Positions 1 through 10,443 of a DNA stretch of 42,154 nucleotides are shown piece after piece. The stretch is taken from assembly GCA_021405325.1 (NCBI GenBank), contig QWII01000090.1, positions 1 through 42,154 of the forward strand, in the 5' to 3' direction. Below the pieces are notes generated by a model that searched no databases, was not told the DNA's origin, and saw only the letters and a list, made by a program, of their open reading frames with translations. This stretch comes from Caldilinea sp. CFX5. Its GTDB lineage: Bacteria > Chloroflexota > Anaerolineae > Caldilineales > Caldilineaceae. The translations under genes and the position numbers were made by a program. How positions within the stretch are numbered: the first letter of the stretch is position 1; each line of letters begins with the position of its first letter.

Positions 1-2
1 GG

Positions 3-153
3 CGCACCGCCGATATTGATCGTCCCATGAGTATGGAAGCGATGGCCGATGATGTGGCCGCGGCTGTGCAGCAGTTGGGCTTCGACCAGGTTGACCTCTG
101 GGGAGTACGTCGAGCAATACGCCGCGGAGACCCTGAAAGAGATGGCAGCCTGA
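3..153 (+). pseudogene. Alpha/beta hydrolase fragment
   Basis: The window opens inside a reading frame that gives RTADIDRPMSMEAMADDVAAA, then a short stretch ending in VDLWG. This is the part of an alpha/beta hydrolase just before the nucleophile elbow (normally followed by G-x-S-x-G). The elbow is missing. After about position 103 the homology stops, and a +1 frame continues as EYVEQYAAETLKEMAA with a TGA at 151-153. It is therefore a broken gene: either an internal deletion or a junction with the tail of another gene. The 5' end lies outside the window. Family assignment rests on a short stretch and is moderately sure. Confidence 0.5.
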
Positions 154-224
154 CGTTAGCCAGGGGACGGTTGTCCCCTGTTTCGCTGCCTATCTATGGC
201 AGCAAGAAGCAAGAAAGTGGGTAA

Positions 225-323
225 CATTCGGGCCACGCAGGTGACTGTGCCAACGCAAATCCTCTCGCCTACGTCCGTGGCCCCGAGGGCATTATCATTG
301 GGCTTGCCGAGCAACTTGGTTAA
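225..323 (+). pseudogene. VOC/glyoxalase family C-terminal remnant
   Basis: A frame ending in TAA at 321-323 encodes LAYVRGPEGIIIGLAEQLG. This matches the last beta-strand and tail of many VOC (glyoxalase/bleomycin resistance) proteins, which end in F/YVRDPEGIIVGLAEQL-like sequence. A stop codon at 222-224 closes the frame upstream and no start is present, so only the last 20-30 residues survive. With the hydrolase fragment before it, this marks the first 470 bases as decayed coding DNA rather than a functional intergenic region. Confidence 0.5.
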
Positions 324-355
324 AGTGTTCCCGCATGGGTACAGGTAGAACGGCA

Positions 356-375
356 CTTGCTTGTCGCCAAGCAAG
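356..375. promoter_or_regulatory. 8-bp inverted repeat upstream of rph-like gene
   Basis: CTTGCTTG (356-363) and CAAGCAAG (368-375) form a perfect 8-bp inverted repeat with a 4-base spacer, about 100 bases upstream of the rifamycin phosphotransferase start. It could be an operator or an RNA hairpin in the leader. It does not look like the 19-bp rifamycin-associated element described for actinomycetes. Function is inferred from position only. Confidence 0.3.
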
Positions 376-477
376 CTTCCGGGTTGGAATAGATCTGTTC
401 ATTGGCGTATAACAACCGGAGCGATCTCTGACCGACCATCGGCATACACCGTGAGGATTGCCAAAGGAGGTAAATAG

Positions 478-3108
<2,631 letters not shown>

Positions 3109-3286
3109 GCGGATGCTGAACTATCGCTGTCGTTTTTGTTCAAGACAACACCTTGTCACCTGTGGTAAAATCGAGCGATCAGCTTTTGATCATGGTTGCG
3201 TGGTGGGGGATGATTGATGAGGATCGATCATTTATGAGCCGGCGCGCAAGGCAGCCTAAACTGAAGATTTTCCTGTGAGTAATGCC

Positions 3287-3320
3287 AAGTGCGTGCTGAA
3301 GACTTTTTCAGCACGCACTT
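3287..3320. repeat. Perfect 14-bp inverted repeat (hairpin)
   Basis: The arms AAGTGCGTGCTGAA (3287-3300) and TTCAGCACGCACTT (3307-3320) pair perfectly around a 6-base loop. It lies about 180 bases after the rph-like stop and just before a sigma-factor remnant. No clear T-run follows on either strand, so it is not a textbook intrinsic terminator, although it may still stop transcription. The rest of 3109-3438 shows no complete gene. Confidence 0.5.
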
Positions 3321-3454
3321 TACGGGCCGAGCCACGGCGTAAAAGCTATCACCTCTTGCCCAGCGTGCGCGATGATCTGCTCGCCAAACGCGGGCGCTAC
3401 GAGGAAGCGCGTGCCGCTCCATCCGGCGAGTTGCGCGATTACGCAGGAACGTAG
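3317..3454 (+). pseudogene. ECF sigma factor (DUF6596 type) C-terminal remnant
   Basis: The frame reads KSYHLLPSVRDDLLAKRGRYEEA and ends at TAG 3452-3454. YHLLP-x-x-R-x-DLL-x-x-x-GR-x-x-EA is the hallmark of the C-terminal helical repeat of the large ECF sigma factors whose genes are often next to YCII-domain genes. Only about 45 residues are left, with no start, and the end overlaps the convergent DHFR-like gene. A YCII remnant lies 3.4 kb downstream (6827-7063), so the two may be pieces of one former operon split by later insertions. Confidence 0.55.
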
Positions 3455-3969
3455 GTCAATCTGATCACATCCTCGTCAATCCGATCATGAGTCAGCAGGC
3501 GGAGCGGCGGCCGGGGGCCGGCGAAATAGGGTGTGCCGTGACCAAGCACGACCGGGTGTAGGTAGATGCGATATTCATCGATCAGGCCAAGTTCGGTGAG
3601 GCTGTGCGCCAAGGCCGGGCCGGCAACTTCGATTTCTCCGTCGCGCTCGGCCTTCAACTTGCGGATCGCGTCCGCCAGATCACCCGTAACCAGCGTGGCA
3701 TTGGGGCCGACCGACGGCAACGTGCGCGAGACGACCCATTTGGGCTGCTTCCGCCACGCCGCCGCAAAGGCATGTTCATCGGCCTTCCATTCAGGCTGAT
3801 CGTCGTCCCAGTAACGCATGAGTTCATACACGTTGCGACCATACAGACTGCCGGCCTGCCCCTGCGCCTCGGCAATGAAGTGGCGGAAGAGCGTGGGGCT
3901 TGGCCCAAAGGCCAGATGATCGACGTAGCCGTCCAGGGACTGGTTCATGCCAAATACGAGCTTTGCCAT
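3439..3969 (-). CDS. Dihydrofolate reductase family protein (RibD C-terminal fold)
   Basis: The 176-aa protein starts MAKLVFGMNQSLDGYVD, typical of the DHFR-like/RibD C-terminal superfamily, and contains GRNVYELMRYW, VVSRTL and a DEYRIYLHPVVLGHGTPYF block, all conserved in this group. Length fits a single domain of about 175-190 aa. These proteins probably reduce small NAD(P)H-dependent substrates; the true substrate is unknown. The minus-strand start has an AAGGAAA-like ribosome site. It is convergent with the sigma remnant and followed on the same strand by DUF1801 and lactonase-like genes, a set commonly found together in accessory regions. Confidence 0.8.
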   Translation of the reverse strand: MAKLVFGMNQSLDGYVDHLAFGPSPTLFRHFIAEAQGQAGSLYGRNVYELMRYWDDDQPEWKADEHAFAAAWRKQPKWVVSRTLPSVGPNATLVTGDLADAIRKLKAERDGEIEVAGPALAHSLTELGLIDEYRIYLHPVVLGHGTPYFAGPRPPLRLLTHDRIDEDVIRLTYVPA

Positions 3970-4040
3970 AATTATTTCCTTTCCTTACACAGCACGGATA
4001 GCACTGATTACACCTTCGTCTTCACTTTCCGTCAGTGATG

Positions 4041-4469
4041 TTAGACGCTTGTCTGCGCAATCCCGTCGCGTATTGCCGCTTCAAGAATCGCAAGGTTGAT
4101 ATCTTTTAGCCGCTTGAACTTAATGCAATACCCCGTCACACTGGCCTTGCCGAGTTCCTTTTGATAGGTCTGGGCCAAGTATTGCTTATCGTTGATGCCC
4201 AGGATATAGACAGAGATTCCGGTTGTGTTGGCACTGAACCCAATTTGATAAAAGTCTCTGGTTTTTCCGTCGGCATATTTTGTGGTGCGCAGTCCATAGC
4301 CAATATTGGGATTGGAAACCGTTTTACCTTCCTCATCTTTGCCATCCAAGAACCACAATTTACAGTTTGGCATTAGCGCCAAAATGATGCGGTGCAAGGC
4401 TTGCATATCGCTGCGTTTTGGTTCAGGTTGGGTAGCAATATACTCATGGATTTGTTCGTGGATGTCCAT
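4041..4469 (-). CDS. DUF1801 family protein
   Basis: The 142-aa product has the layout of DUF1801 (YdhG-like) proteins: a helical N-terminus (EYIATQPEPKRSDMQALHRIILALMP), a central strand region (CKLWFLDGKDEEGK, NIGYGLRTTKYADGK, FYQIGFSANTTGISVYI) and a C-terminal helix with CIKFKRLKDIN, which matches the conserved I-x-F-x-x-L-x-D-[IL] element near the end. The biochemical role of the family is not established. A GAGGAA ribosome site precedes the ATG. It lies between a DHFR-like and an MBL-fold gene on the same strand. Confidence 0.75.
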   Translation of the reverse strand: MDIHEQIHEYIATQPEPKRSDMQALHRIILALMPNCKLWFLDGKDEEGKTVSNPNIGYGLRTTKYADGKTRDFYQIGFSANTTGISVYILGINDKQYLAQTYQKELGKASVTGYCIKFKRLKDINLAILEAAIRDGIAQTSV

Positions 4470-4572
4470 AGAAAATTCCTCTGGCCACAGGTGCTGGATG
4501 ATCTGCGTACTGTCGCACCGTTAGCGAAAGTTGATCTCATGCCATGCGGGGGGAAGCGAGGTGCTTGTACCC

Positions 4573-5292
4573 TCACTCGTAAAACGCTGGCGCTTTTTTG
4601 AGCATATCCCACTGTCCCTGGTCATGACCGAAAATCACCAGCTTGATCTGCTCTCGTTCGACCAGATCAAGCAGTTTCAGCGTACTGGCGTGGATCGCGG
4701 CGGCGTCCGCGCCCAGGGGGCTCCCGCTACCATCCTCCGGCGCGTCGCGGCTAAAGCCCGCGCCGAAGGGGACCGCGTCAATCGGCAATAAAACCGCCCC
4801 CGTTTTGGGCAGCCGCACCAGCACCGACTGATGGCCCGGCACATGCCCGCTCGTCTCAATCAGTTCCAGCCCCGGCAGCAGTTCCGTGTCCCCGTCCACC
4901 AGCCGAATGCGTTCCATTGGCTGATCCCATTGGGGTCGATTGGCGGCAAACCGTGGGTTGGTCGCCGCATCCACATGATGCACACGCTGAACCACATAGT
5001 GCGCCTTCGTGAAAGCCGCGTGTCTGCCGGCATGGTCGATATCATAATGGGTCGAAATGACGGTATCAATATCGTCCGGTTGTAGGCCAATGCTCGCCAA
5101 CTGTGCGATAACGTCCTGCCCATTCTTGAAATCCGCGGCTTCTTCAGGCATAACCTCCGGTAGACCACTGTCGATCAGAATATTGTGGCCGTCACCCGTT
5201 TGCACCAAATAGCACACAATCGGAATCTGGTATTCCGGCATGGACCCAACTTGCATCAGATAAAGACGCTTTATGGCAGTCTGGCTCATCAT
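4573..5292 (-). CDS. N-acyl homoserine lactonase family MBL-fold hydrolase
   Basis: The 239-aa protein fits the metallo-beta-lactamase fold of the AttM/AiiA-like lactonase family. Markers are DTVISTHYDIDHAG (residues 77-89), TSGHVPGHQSVLV (about 147-159), a metal-bridging Asp in PIDAVP (172) and a late IFGHD. The usual HxHxDH signature reads H-Y-D-I-D-H here, with Asp at the second His position. This occurs in a branch of the family and may change metal choice or activity. The GGAGG ribosome site is 2 bases from the first ATG and 5 from a second ATG at 5289, so the start may be 5289. Likely role: cleaving lactone signals or related esters. Substrate unknown. Confidence 0.75.
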   Translation of the reverse strand: MMSQTAIKRLYLMQVGSMPEYQIPIVCYLVQTGDGHNILIDSGLPEVMPEEAADFKNGQDVIAQLASIGLQPDDIDTVISTHYDIDHAGRHAAFTKAHYVVQRVHHVDAATNPRFAANRPQWDQPMERIRLVDGDTELLPGLELIETSGHVPGHQSVLVRLPKTGAVLLPIDAVPFGAGFSRDAPEDGSGSPLGADAAAIHASTLKLLDLVEREQIKLVIFGHDQGQWDMLKKAPAFYE

Positions 5293-5445
5293 CGCCTCCT
5301 CGACATTGAAACATAGTTTCTATCTTCTTAACGCCAGCAGCAGCAAAGAAACCATTTGTAGCTATAGAACAATTGTACTACAGCGCTAAAAGCGAGTCAA
5401 GAATGCGCGCTACGTAGGGTGTATCTCAGTTCACCTTTATGCGTC

Positions 5446-5973
5446 TCATTTCGTCCACTGAAGCGCTTCCGTAGCCAGTGTACGAACCGCCATGCGTAAC
5501 GCGTCTGGTTGGCGAATGGTGAAAGGGAAGCCAAATAGAATCAGGTAACGTGCTGTGTCATCAAAATTGTCGGTGTAGAATTTCAGAAGTACACCCTCGC
5601 TGGTTTCCTCCAAGAGGGCCACACCGGGTGGAACTTGTTGTTGGGCTTTCACCAACGTCGTTTTTAACAAAACCTCGGCATACCAGCCACGCGGCGTACC
5701 CGCCAACGACGCTAACACATAGCCCAGGCTATCAAAATTTTCGGGCCGAGTGAAGGCGCCAGTTTCTTCCATGGTTGCCGCCAGGATTCGGTCAAAGCGA
5801 AAGAGTCGTATATCTTGCCGTAGATGACACCAACCGACGAGATACCAGTGTCGCCAATGAGAGACGACCCCATAGGGATCAACGCGGCGCGTCGTCTGTT
5901 CACCCGGCGCGTCGTAGCTGATTTGCACCGATTGTTGTTGTTGCACCGCGCTGCTAAAAGGTGATCGACCCAC
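5446..5973 (-). pseudogene. 5'-truncated WYL-domain regulator
   Basis: The reading frame holds the C-terminal half of a YafY-type regulator: a WYL domain with RRVDPYGVV, WYLVGWCHLRQDIRLFRFDRI and a WCX-like tail (FDDTARYLILFGFPFTIRQPDALR). Full members are about 310-330 aa with an N-terminal winged helix; here only about 170 aa remain and the DNA-binding part is absent. The break lies near 5950, exactly where a divergently oriented, also 5'-truncated epoxide hydrolase begins. Two genes have thus lost their first parts in one rearrangement. A ligand-binding WYL fragment could still be translated, but it cannot be the original regulator. Confidence 0.7.
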
Positions 5974-6749
5974 TGACGAATCCGTACGCGCATACCCCCC
6001 ACATCCAGCGTGGCGAGGCGAGCGACGCCTTCCACCTGGTGATCCCTTCGCTGCCCGGTTCCGGCTTCTCTGGCCCCACCCACGAGCGCGGCTGGAATCG
6101 CTACCGCATTGCCAGGGCGTGGGTCGCGTTGATGCAGCGGCTTGGCTACACGCGCTACGGCGCGGTTGGCAACGATGCCGGGTCGCTGATTTCCCCGGAG
6201 GTGGGGCGGATCGACCCTGAACAGGTCGTTGGCGTGCATGTCACGCAACTCTTCTCCTTCCCCTCTGGCGATCCAGTGGAAATGGCGAATCTGACCAGCG
6301 AGGAGCAGGCCGCGCTTCAGCACCTCCAATGGTTCTGGGAGACGATGGGCGCCTTCAACCAACTACAATCGCAGGCGCCGCAGACAATCGCCCACGCCAT
6401 TGCCGACTCGCCCGCCGGGTTGCTCGGCTGGCTGGGACAGTTGATTGCCCTCGATGACGACTTCACCCTCACCAACATCATGATTCACTGGCTCTGCCGC
6501 ACGGCCGGCTCTTCAATGCGCCTTTACTACGAGGATGCCAAGGCCGAACACCCCCACCAGCCAACCACCGTCCCGATTGGGCTGGCCGGGTTTGCCAACG
6601 ACTTTCAGTCGATCCGCCGCTTGGTCGAGCGCGATCACCAGCAGATCGTGCAGTGGCACACTTACGATGTCGGTGGTCACTACGCCGCCCATCAAGCCCC
6701 TGTGGTGTTGGCGAAGGATGTGCGCCAGTTTTTCCAGAGTTTGCGCTAA
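5961..6749 (+). pseudogene. 5'-truncated epoxide hydrolase (alpha/beta hydrolase)
   Basis: The 262-aa frame matches the second half of bacterial epoxide hydrolases (usual length about 370-390 aa). It enters at PSLPGSGFSGPT, has the nucleophile element GAVGNDAGS, the cap region, and the His end DVGGHYAAHQAP with a final LAKDVRQFF. The N-terminal EHN domain and first strands, about 100-120 residues, are missing. The available ATG has no good ribosome site. The break faces that of the WYL gene, so this is probably a non-functional remainder, although the catalytic D and H are both still there. Confidence 0.7.
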
Positions 6750-6826
6750 CCAGTTTTTAGCCGCCTGTCATTAGCTATCTAGGGAGCTTCGGCGCGCTCA
6801 CAGACCCGTCGCTCTGGCGGAGCATT

Positions 6827-7063
6827 CGCCCCACCGATGCCAGCAACGGAGTCGGCAGCGCCCCCGTGATCAGCGCTGGGCCTTATCGTGAGCTGGCCCA
6901 GCAAATTGGGGCGTTTTTCTTCGTCGAAGCCAATGACATTGAGGAAGCGGTGGCGGTGGCGGCCAAGCATCCTGACGCCCATGTCGGTCGCTTTCTTGGC
7001 GGTGGGATCGAAGTCTGCCCTTGTGAATCATTCACGAGCGACAACAATAAACTGGCAGAATGA
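6827..7063 (+). pseudogene. YCII-related domain remnant
   Basis: The frame encodes VISAGPYRELAQQIGAFFF and, further on, AKHPDAHVGRFLGGGIEVCP. This matches the second half of YCII-domain proteins (DGPYAE-x-x-EQ-LGG...A-x-x-HP-x-x-x-x-G-x-IEVRP). The part before it (LTDPSLWRSIRPTDASNG) does not look like YCII and may come from a different gene. Without an N-terminal half or a plausible start it is a remnant. The whole stretch 6750-7428 holds no intact gene: it contains this piece, a DNA-repair remnant and a 70-bp palindromic element. Confidence 0.5.
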
Positions 7064-7179
7064 TTCAATGCCGGCGCGTTTTCATGAGGCAATCCGTCTC
7101 ATAGCGAGGGGTGAGGGTATGGCGAAAACCAATCCAACAAAAGGGCGGGGAGACACAGGCAAGCAAGCGCCCATCACGT

Positions 7180-7254
7180 TACACCCTTGCGCGCTCCGAA
7201 AATCTCTGGGAACGGCGCACGGCGATGGTCAGCACCTACGATCAGGAAGGTTGA
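7180..7254 (+). pseudogene. DNA alkylation repair protein (AlkD-like) remnant
   Basis: About 24 codons ending in TGA at 7252-7254 read YTLARSENLWERRTAMVSTY. The W/ARSENLWERRIA-V-x-T motif is typical of AlkD-type HEAT-repeat DNA alkylation repair proteins of about 230 aa. Nothing else of the gene is visible. It is a very small fragment, so the assignment is tentative. Confidence 0.4.
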
Positions 7255-7283
7255 ATACGCACCCTGCTCAAAACTTGGTGTAA

Positions 7284-7353
7284 ACTAGGTTTTGTTGACA
7301 TTTTTCCGTAATCGCCCCGTGTCTCTACCGAGGAAATGTCAACAAAACCTAGT
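7284..7353. repeat. 70-bp palindromic element with perfect 20-bp arms
   Basis: Arms at 7284-7303 and 7334-7353 are perfect reverse complements (ACTAGGTTTTGTTGACATTT on the left) and enclose a 30-base loop. It lies at the edge of the decayed region and 75 bases before the AraC-type regulator. Possible identities are a MITE or IS-end relic, or a strong hairpin in the regulator leader. The left arm contains TTGACA, so it might also carry promoter activity. No second copy was seen in the window. Confidence 0.6.
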
Positions 7354-7428
7354 AGGAAGCGTGAGCGCAGCTTACTCGGAGCCGAGCAACGGATTGACTG
7401 CCCCTATCCTTGGGAACATTACAATTCG

Positions 7429-8303
7429 ATGACACAAGAACAGAATCCAACGCCGCCACAGCAAGCCACCCATCGGATACCGCACGATTTTGCTCGCCTG
7501 TGGCGCGACCCGGCCCTGAACGAACTCGAATTGTTATACGCGCGCTTTTTAACCCAGTCCTTTGCCCCCACACCCATGATACCTATGCGATTGGCATTGT
7601 CGAAAGCGGCGCCGAAGCCTTTGACTACCGGGGGCGTTGCGAAGCCGCCGGCGCTGGAACCATCGCCGTGATTCATCCAGGCGAGTTGCACACTGGCGGC
7701 CCCCTCGGCGCGCAGGGATGGCGGTATCGGGCGCTCTACCCAGACACGGCGCTGATCGCACAAACCGTAACAGAAATGGGTGGTCGCTGCCATGCTCTCC
7801 CCTTTTTCCGAGAACCGGTGATTGACGACGCTGACCTGTTTCGCGAATTTTCGCACATGCACCAGGCGCTGGAAGCCGATGCCCCGCTGTTGGAACGGGA
7901 ATCGCGGCTGATTGCAGCCTTGAGCCGGTTGATCGAGCGCTATGCTGATCCGGTGCAGCGTGTGCGCCCGCTCAAGCCCGAACACCACGCCGTTGCGCAG
8001 ATTGTTGACTACCTCCATGACAATCTGCCCGACAATATCCGCCTCGAAGAGTTAGCCTGTCTTACCCGCTTGAGCAAGTATCATCTGCTGCGCGTCTTCC
8101 GCGACGAGATGGGCTTGCCGCCCCATGCCTTTCTCAACCAGTTGCGCATCGACCGTGCCAAATCATTGCTGCTGGATGGCGCACCACCAGCGGATGTGGC
8201 TGCCCAGGTTGGCTTCGCCGATCAGGCTCACCTGACGCGCCTCTTCAAGCGTACTGTCGGTGTGACACCAGGGGTTGTTGCCCGGGATCGCAGCGCCAAC
8301 TAA
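7429..8303 (+). pseudogene. AraC-type transcriptional regulator with 1-base frameshift
   Basis: The product is an AraC regulator with an N-terminal cupin-like sensing domain and a C-terminal double HTH (LEELACLTRLSKYHLLRVFRDE and PADVAAQVGFADQAHLTRLFKR). The true N-terminus, FARLWRDPALNELELLYARF, starts at ATG 7429 in frame 1. The rest, HTHDTYAIGIVESGAEAFDYRG onward, is in frame 3. Adding one C to the CCCCC run at 7565-7569 restores the expected LTQSFAPHTHDTYAIG, giving about 291 aa, normal for the family. Either the gene is newly inactivated or the base is a homopolymer sequencing error. A start at 7410 in the second frame also exists but gives an N-terminus unlike the family. Confidence 0.75.
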
Positions 8304-8410
8304 TTGAATCCTAACCGCTAAAAACTCACCGCAATTTCATTCAAGACAGTGCCGCCGCCGCCTGGTATACTCTCTGCAGCGTGAACTTTGACCATGCAAA
8401 GGAGAGAGCA

Positions 8411-8776
8411 ATGACACGTGCCGCAGAAATCCAACAGCTTAATAACGCCTATATCGGTGCCATCCTGGCCAGTGATGTGGCCTGGTTTCAGGCGCACCTG
8501 GCCGAGGAGTTTGTCTGTATCGAGTCGGACGCCACGGTACTCGACAAAGCCGCCTTTCTGCGCATGGCCGCGCAGCGTTCTGACCTGGCGCACTATCATT
8601 TGGCTGAGGTAGATGTGCGCTTTTACAGTCCTGTGGCGCTGGTGCGTTGCACCGGTTCATGGCGGACGCAGCAAGGGGCAACCGGTCTCAGTCGCTATGT
8701 CGATGTGTGGGTGCGCTTGGGTGAGGAATGGCGGTGTGTTTCAGCCCAGGTAACACGCCCGCCCCAGCAGGTCTGA
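8411..8776 (+). CDS. NTF2-like (SnoaL/DUF4440) family protein
   Basis: The 121-aa protein begins IQQLNNAYIGAILASDVAWFQAHLAEEFVCIESDA and ends with a strand pair (VDVWVRLGEEWRCVSAQVTR). This is the cone-shaped alpha+beta fold of NTF2-like proteins, DUF4440 subgroup. Such proteins bind or transform small hydrophobic molecules; the substrate cannot be read from sequence. Start at ATG 8411 fits the ribosome site AAAGGAGAGA just before it. A longer GTG start at 8381 lacks support. It stands about 100 bases after the AraC gene, so co-regulation is possible. Confidence 0.75.
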   Translation: MTRAAEIQQLNNAYIGAILASDVAWFQAHLAEEFVCIESDATVLDKAAFLRMAAQRSDLAHYHLAEVDVRFYSPVALVRCTGSWRTQQGATGLSRYVDVWVRLGEEWRCVSAQVTRPPQQV

Positions 8777-8956
8777 CCTATCCGTTGGTTCCATAAGGGG
8801 GCAATATGCGCTGGCTTTATCACGACCGTTACTGAAGTGGACGGAGAGGTGCTTGTAGGGGTGGCGTTTGGTCGTATCCAGGCGCAGATTCATCTTATGA
8901 CAAGAAGGCGAAAATTCGTTTATGGAGTAAGTCACCGATTGTCGATAGAAGGAGAA

Positions 8957-9019
8957 ATGACAATGACAGAGCGCAAGTTGACCGCTACCAACCTGCAAGC
9001 GAAAAGGAAACGAGTATAA
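8957..9019 (+). CDS. Possible 20-aa small ORF
   Basis: A ribosome site (AGAAGGAG, 8947-8954) is followed by ATG 8957, with a second in-frame ATG at 8963, and a short basic peptide MTMTERKLTATNLQAKRKRV. It may be a true small peptide, a leader, or the first codons of a lost gene. The remainder of the gap 8777-9152 shows no other clear gene or strong repeat. Confidence 0.25.
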   Translation: MTMTERKLTATNLQAKRKRV

Positions 9020-9152
9020 ATCAATCGCCAGACCGAACGCTGATCCTCCGCCGGACGGATGTGCTGTAGACGAAAGGGGGGTATGCTCTTCTTGCATAGG
9101 AAGTCTTTGTCGTTGTCCAAGCAATGTAAGAAGAGAAAAGGAGATAGTGACC

Positions 9153-10433
9153 ATGTTCCTCGTGAATCTGCTTTCATTTACGCTGGATGCAGCGCCACCG
9201 ACGCTGCCACGGGCGCCGCTTTGGCAAGGAATAGTGGCACTGGCCATATTGGTGAGTGCGTTTAGCCTGCTGGCGTGGTGGCTCTTCTTCAGCCCGCTAC
9301 CCAAACCGGTGCGCCCGCCGCGTATGACCGAACGCACACAGCGCCTCTATCGCGGGTTGGCGGTGCTCAACCTGTTCGGGATGGTGTTAGGCTCGATTGG
9401 CGGACACTGGGATGAACTCTGGCACCGCATGTACGGCGGCTTTGGCGAGGACTTTCTCTGGCCGCCCCATTTGCTGCTCTATGGCGCTTTGGCATTGACG
9501 GCGCTTTTCGCCCTGGGCGGGTTGCTCTTTGCCCTGCGGGGCGCCGGCGACATCCGCACCCGCTTCCGCAGCGCACCCTTGATCGGCTGGTTGGGGCTGC
9601 TTTCGGCCTACATGGTGGCCTCGATCCCTTCCGATCTGTTGTGGCATGAGATCATCGGGCCGGACCTCACCGCCTGGAGTTTGCCACACTGGTTGATGTC
9701 GTTGACCGGCACCACCGCCAGCCTGATCGGCGTGGCCATTGCCCTCGCCACGCTGCCGGTGCGCCCGTGGCGGCCCCTCTTTCCCCAGCTACAAGCGATG
9801 GAAGGCGTCGCCCTGGCGATGCTTGGCTTCATCACTGCCAGCCTCTTCCACCTGGGGACGACCGAATGGGAATGGCTGAGTGGCGACGCCCCGTGGGTGA
9901 TTCTACAACGCCCGGCCTGGACCTATCCGGTCGTTACGTTGTTGATCGGCATTGCGATGGCGCATGTGACGCTCTATGCCACCCGCCGGATCGGTGCGGC
10001 CACGGTTGTCGCCCTGGCGCTGCTGGCGGCGCAGGCGGGCTGGGTGGCCTATGCTGCCGCTGTCGCCACGCCGGGGCCGTTCCTCGCTTCCCACTTGTTG
10101 GTCGTGCTGCCGGCCCTGGCTTTGGATGGCTGGTATTGGCTGCGGCGGGATCGAATTGATGCCCCGCTCACGCGGTGGGGCGGTGCTTTGCTCTATACGG
10201 GGATCTATTTTGTGGTGGCTTTCCCCTACATCGCCCGCTTTATGACGATCCCCACTCTGGATTTTACAGCGACGCTTGTAACGATGAGCATTGGGCTACC
10301 GGTGGCGTTGGCGTTAGCCTGGCTTGCCATGCTGATCGGCCACTGGCTGCGCCGTGTAGAACGGCTACCAGTGGAACCAACGCCCTATCCCGCTAGTGTA
10401 TCAGCCGATATGCGCGTCCGCGGGCGCGCCTGA
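9153..10433 (+). CDS. Polytopic membrane protein of unknown function
   Basis: The 426-aa protein is almost entirely hydrophobic, with about ten or more membrane segments. I do not recognise a named family. Polar clusters stand out: GGHWDELWHRMYGGFGEDFLWPPHLLLY (residues 83-110), SDLLWHEIIGPDLTAWSLPHWLM and FHLGTTEWEWL. Repeated His, Asp and Trp near membrane edges would suit metal or heme binding, or proton paths, but that is inference. The start is set by AAAGGAG (9137-9143) in front of ATG 9153; GTG 9147 is less well spaced. A sensor kinase gene begins 10 bases after the stop, so this protein may feed or be controlled by that two-component system. Confidence 0.7.
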   Translation: MFLVNLLSFTLDAAPPTLPRAPLWQGIVALAILVSAFSLLAWWLFFSPLPKPVRPPRMTERTQRLYRGLAVLNLFGMVLGSIGGHWDELWHRMYGGFGEDFLWPPHLLLYGALALTALFALGGLLFALRGAGDIRTRFRSAPLIGWLGLLSAYMVASIPSDLLWHEIIGPDLTAWSLPHWLMSLTGTTASLIGVAIALATLPVRPWRPLFPQLQAMEGVALAMLGFITASLFHLGTTEWEWLSGDAPWVILQRPAWTYPVVTLLIGIAMAHVTLYATRRIGAATVVALALLAAQAGWVAYAAAVATPGPFLASHLLVVLPALALDGWYWLRRDRIDAPLTRWGGALLYTGIYFVVAFPYIARFMTIPTLDFTATLVTMSIGLPVALALAWLAMLIGHWLRRVERLPVEPTPYPASVSADMRVRGRA

Positions 10434-10443
10434 GCGTAAACCC

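Noticed and set aside
7336..7671. Separate 111-aa gene before the AraC regulator
   Set aside because: Its last part is the N-terminus of the AraC protein. The frame end is due to the frameshift in the C run.
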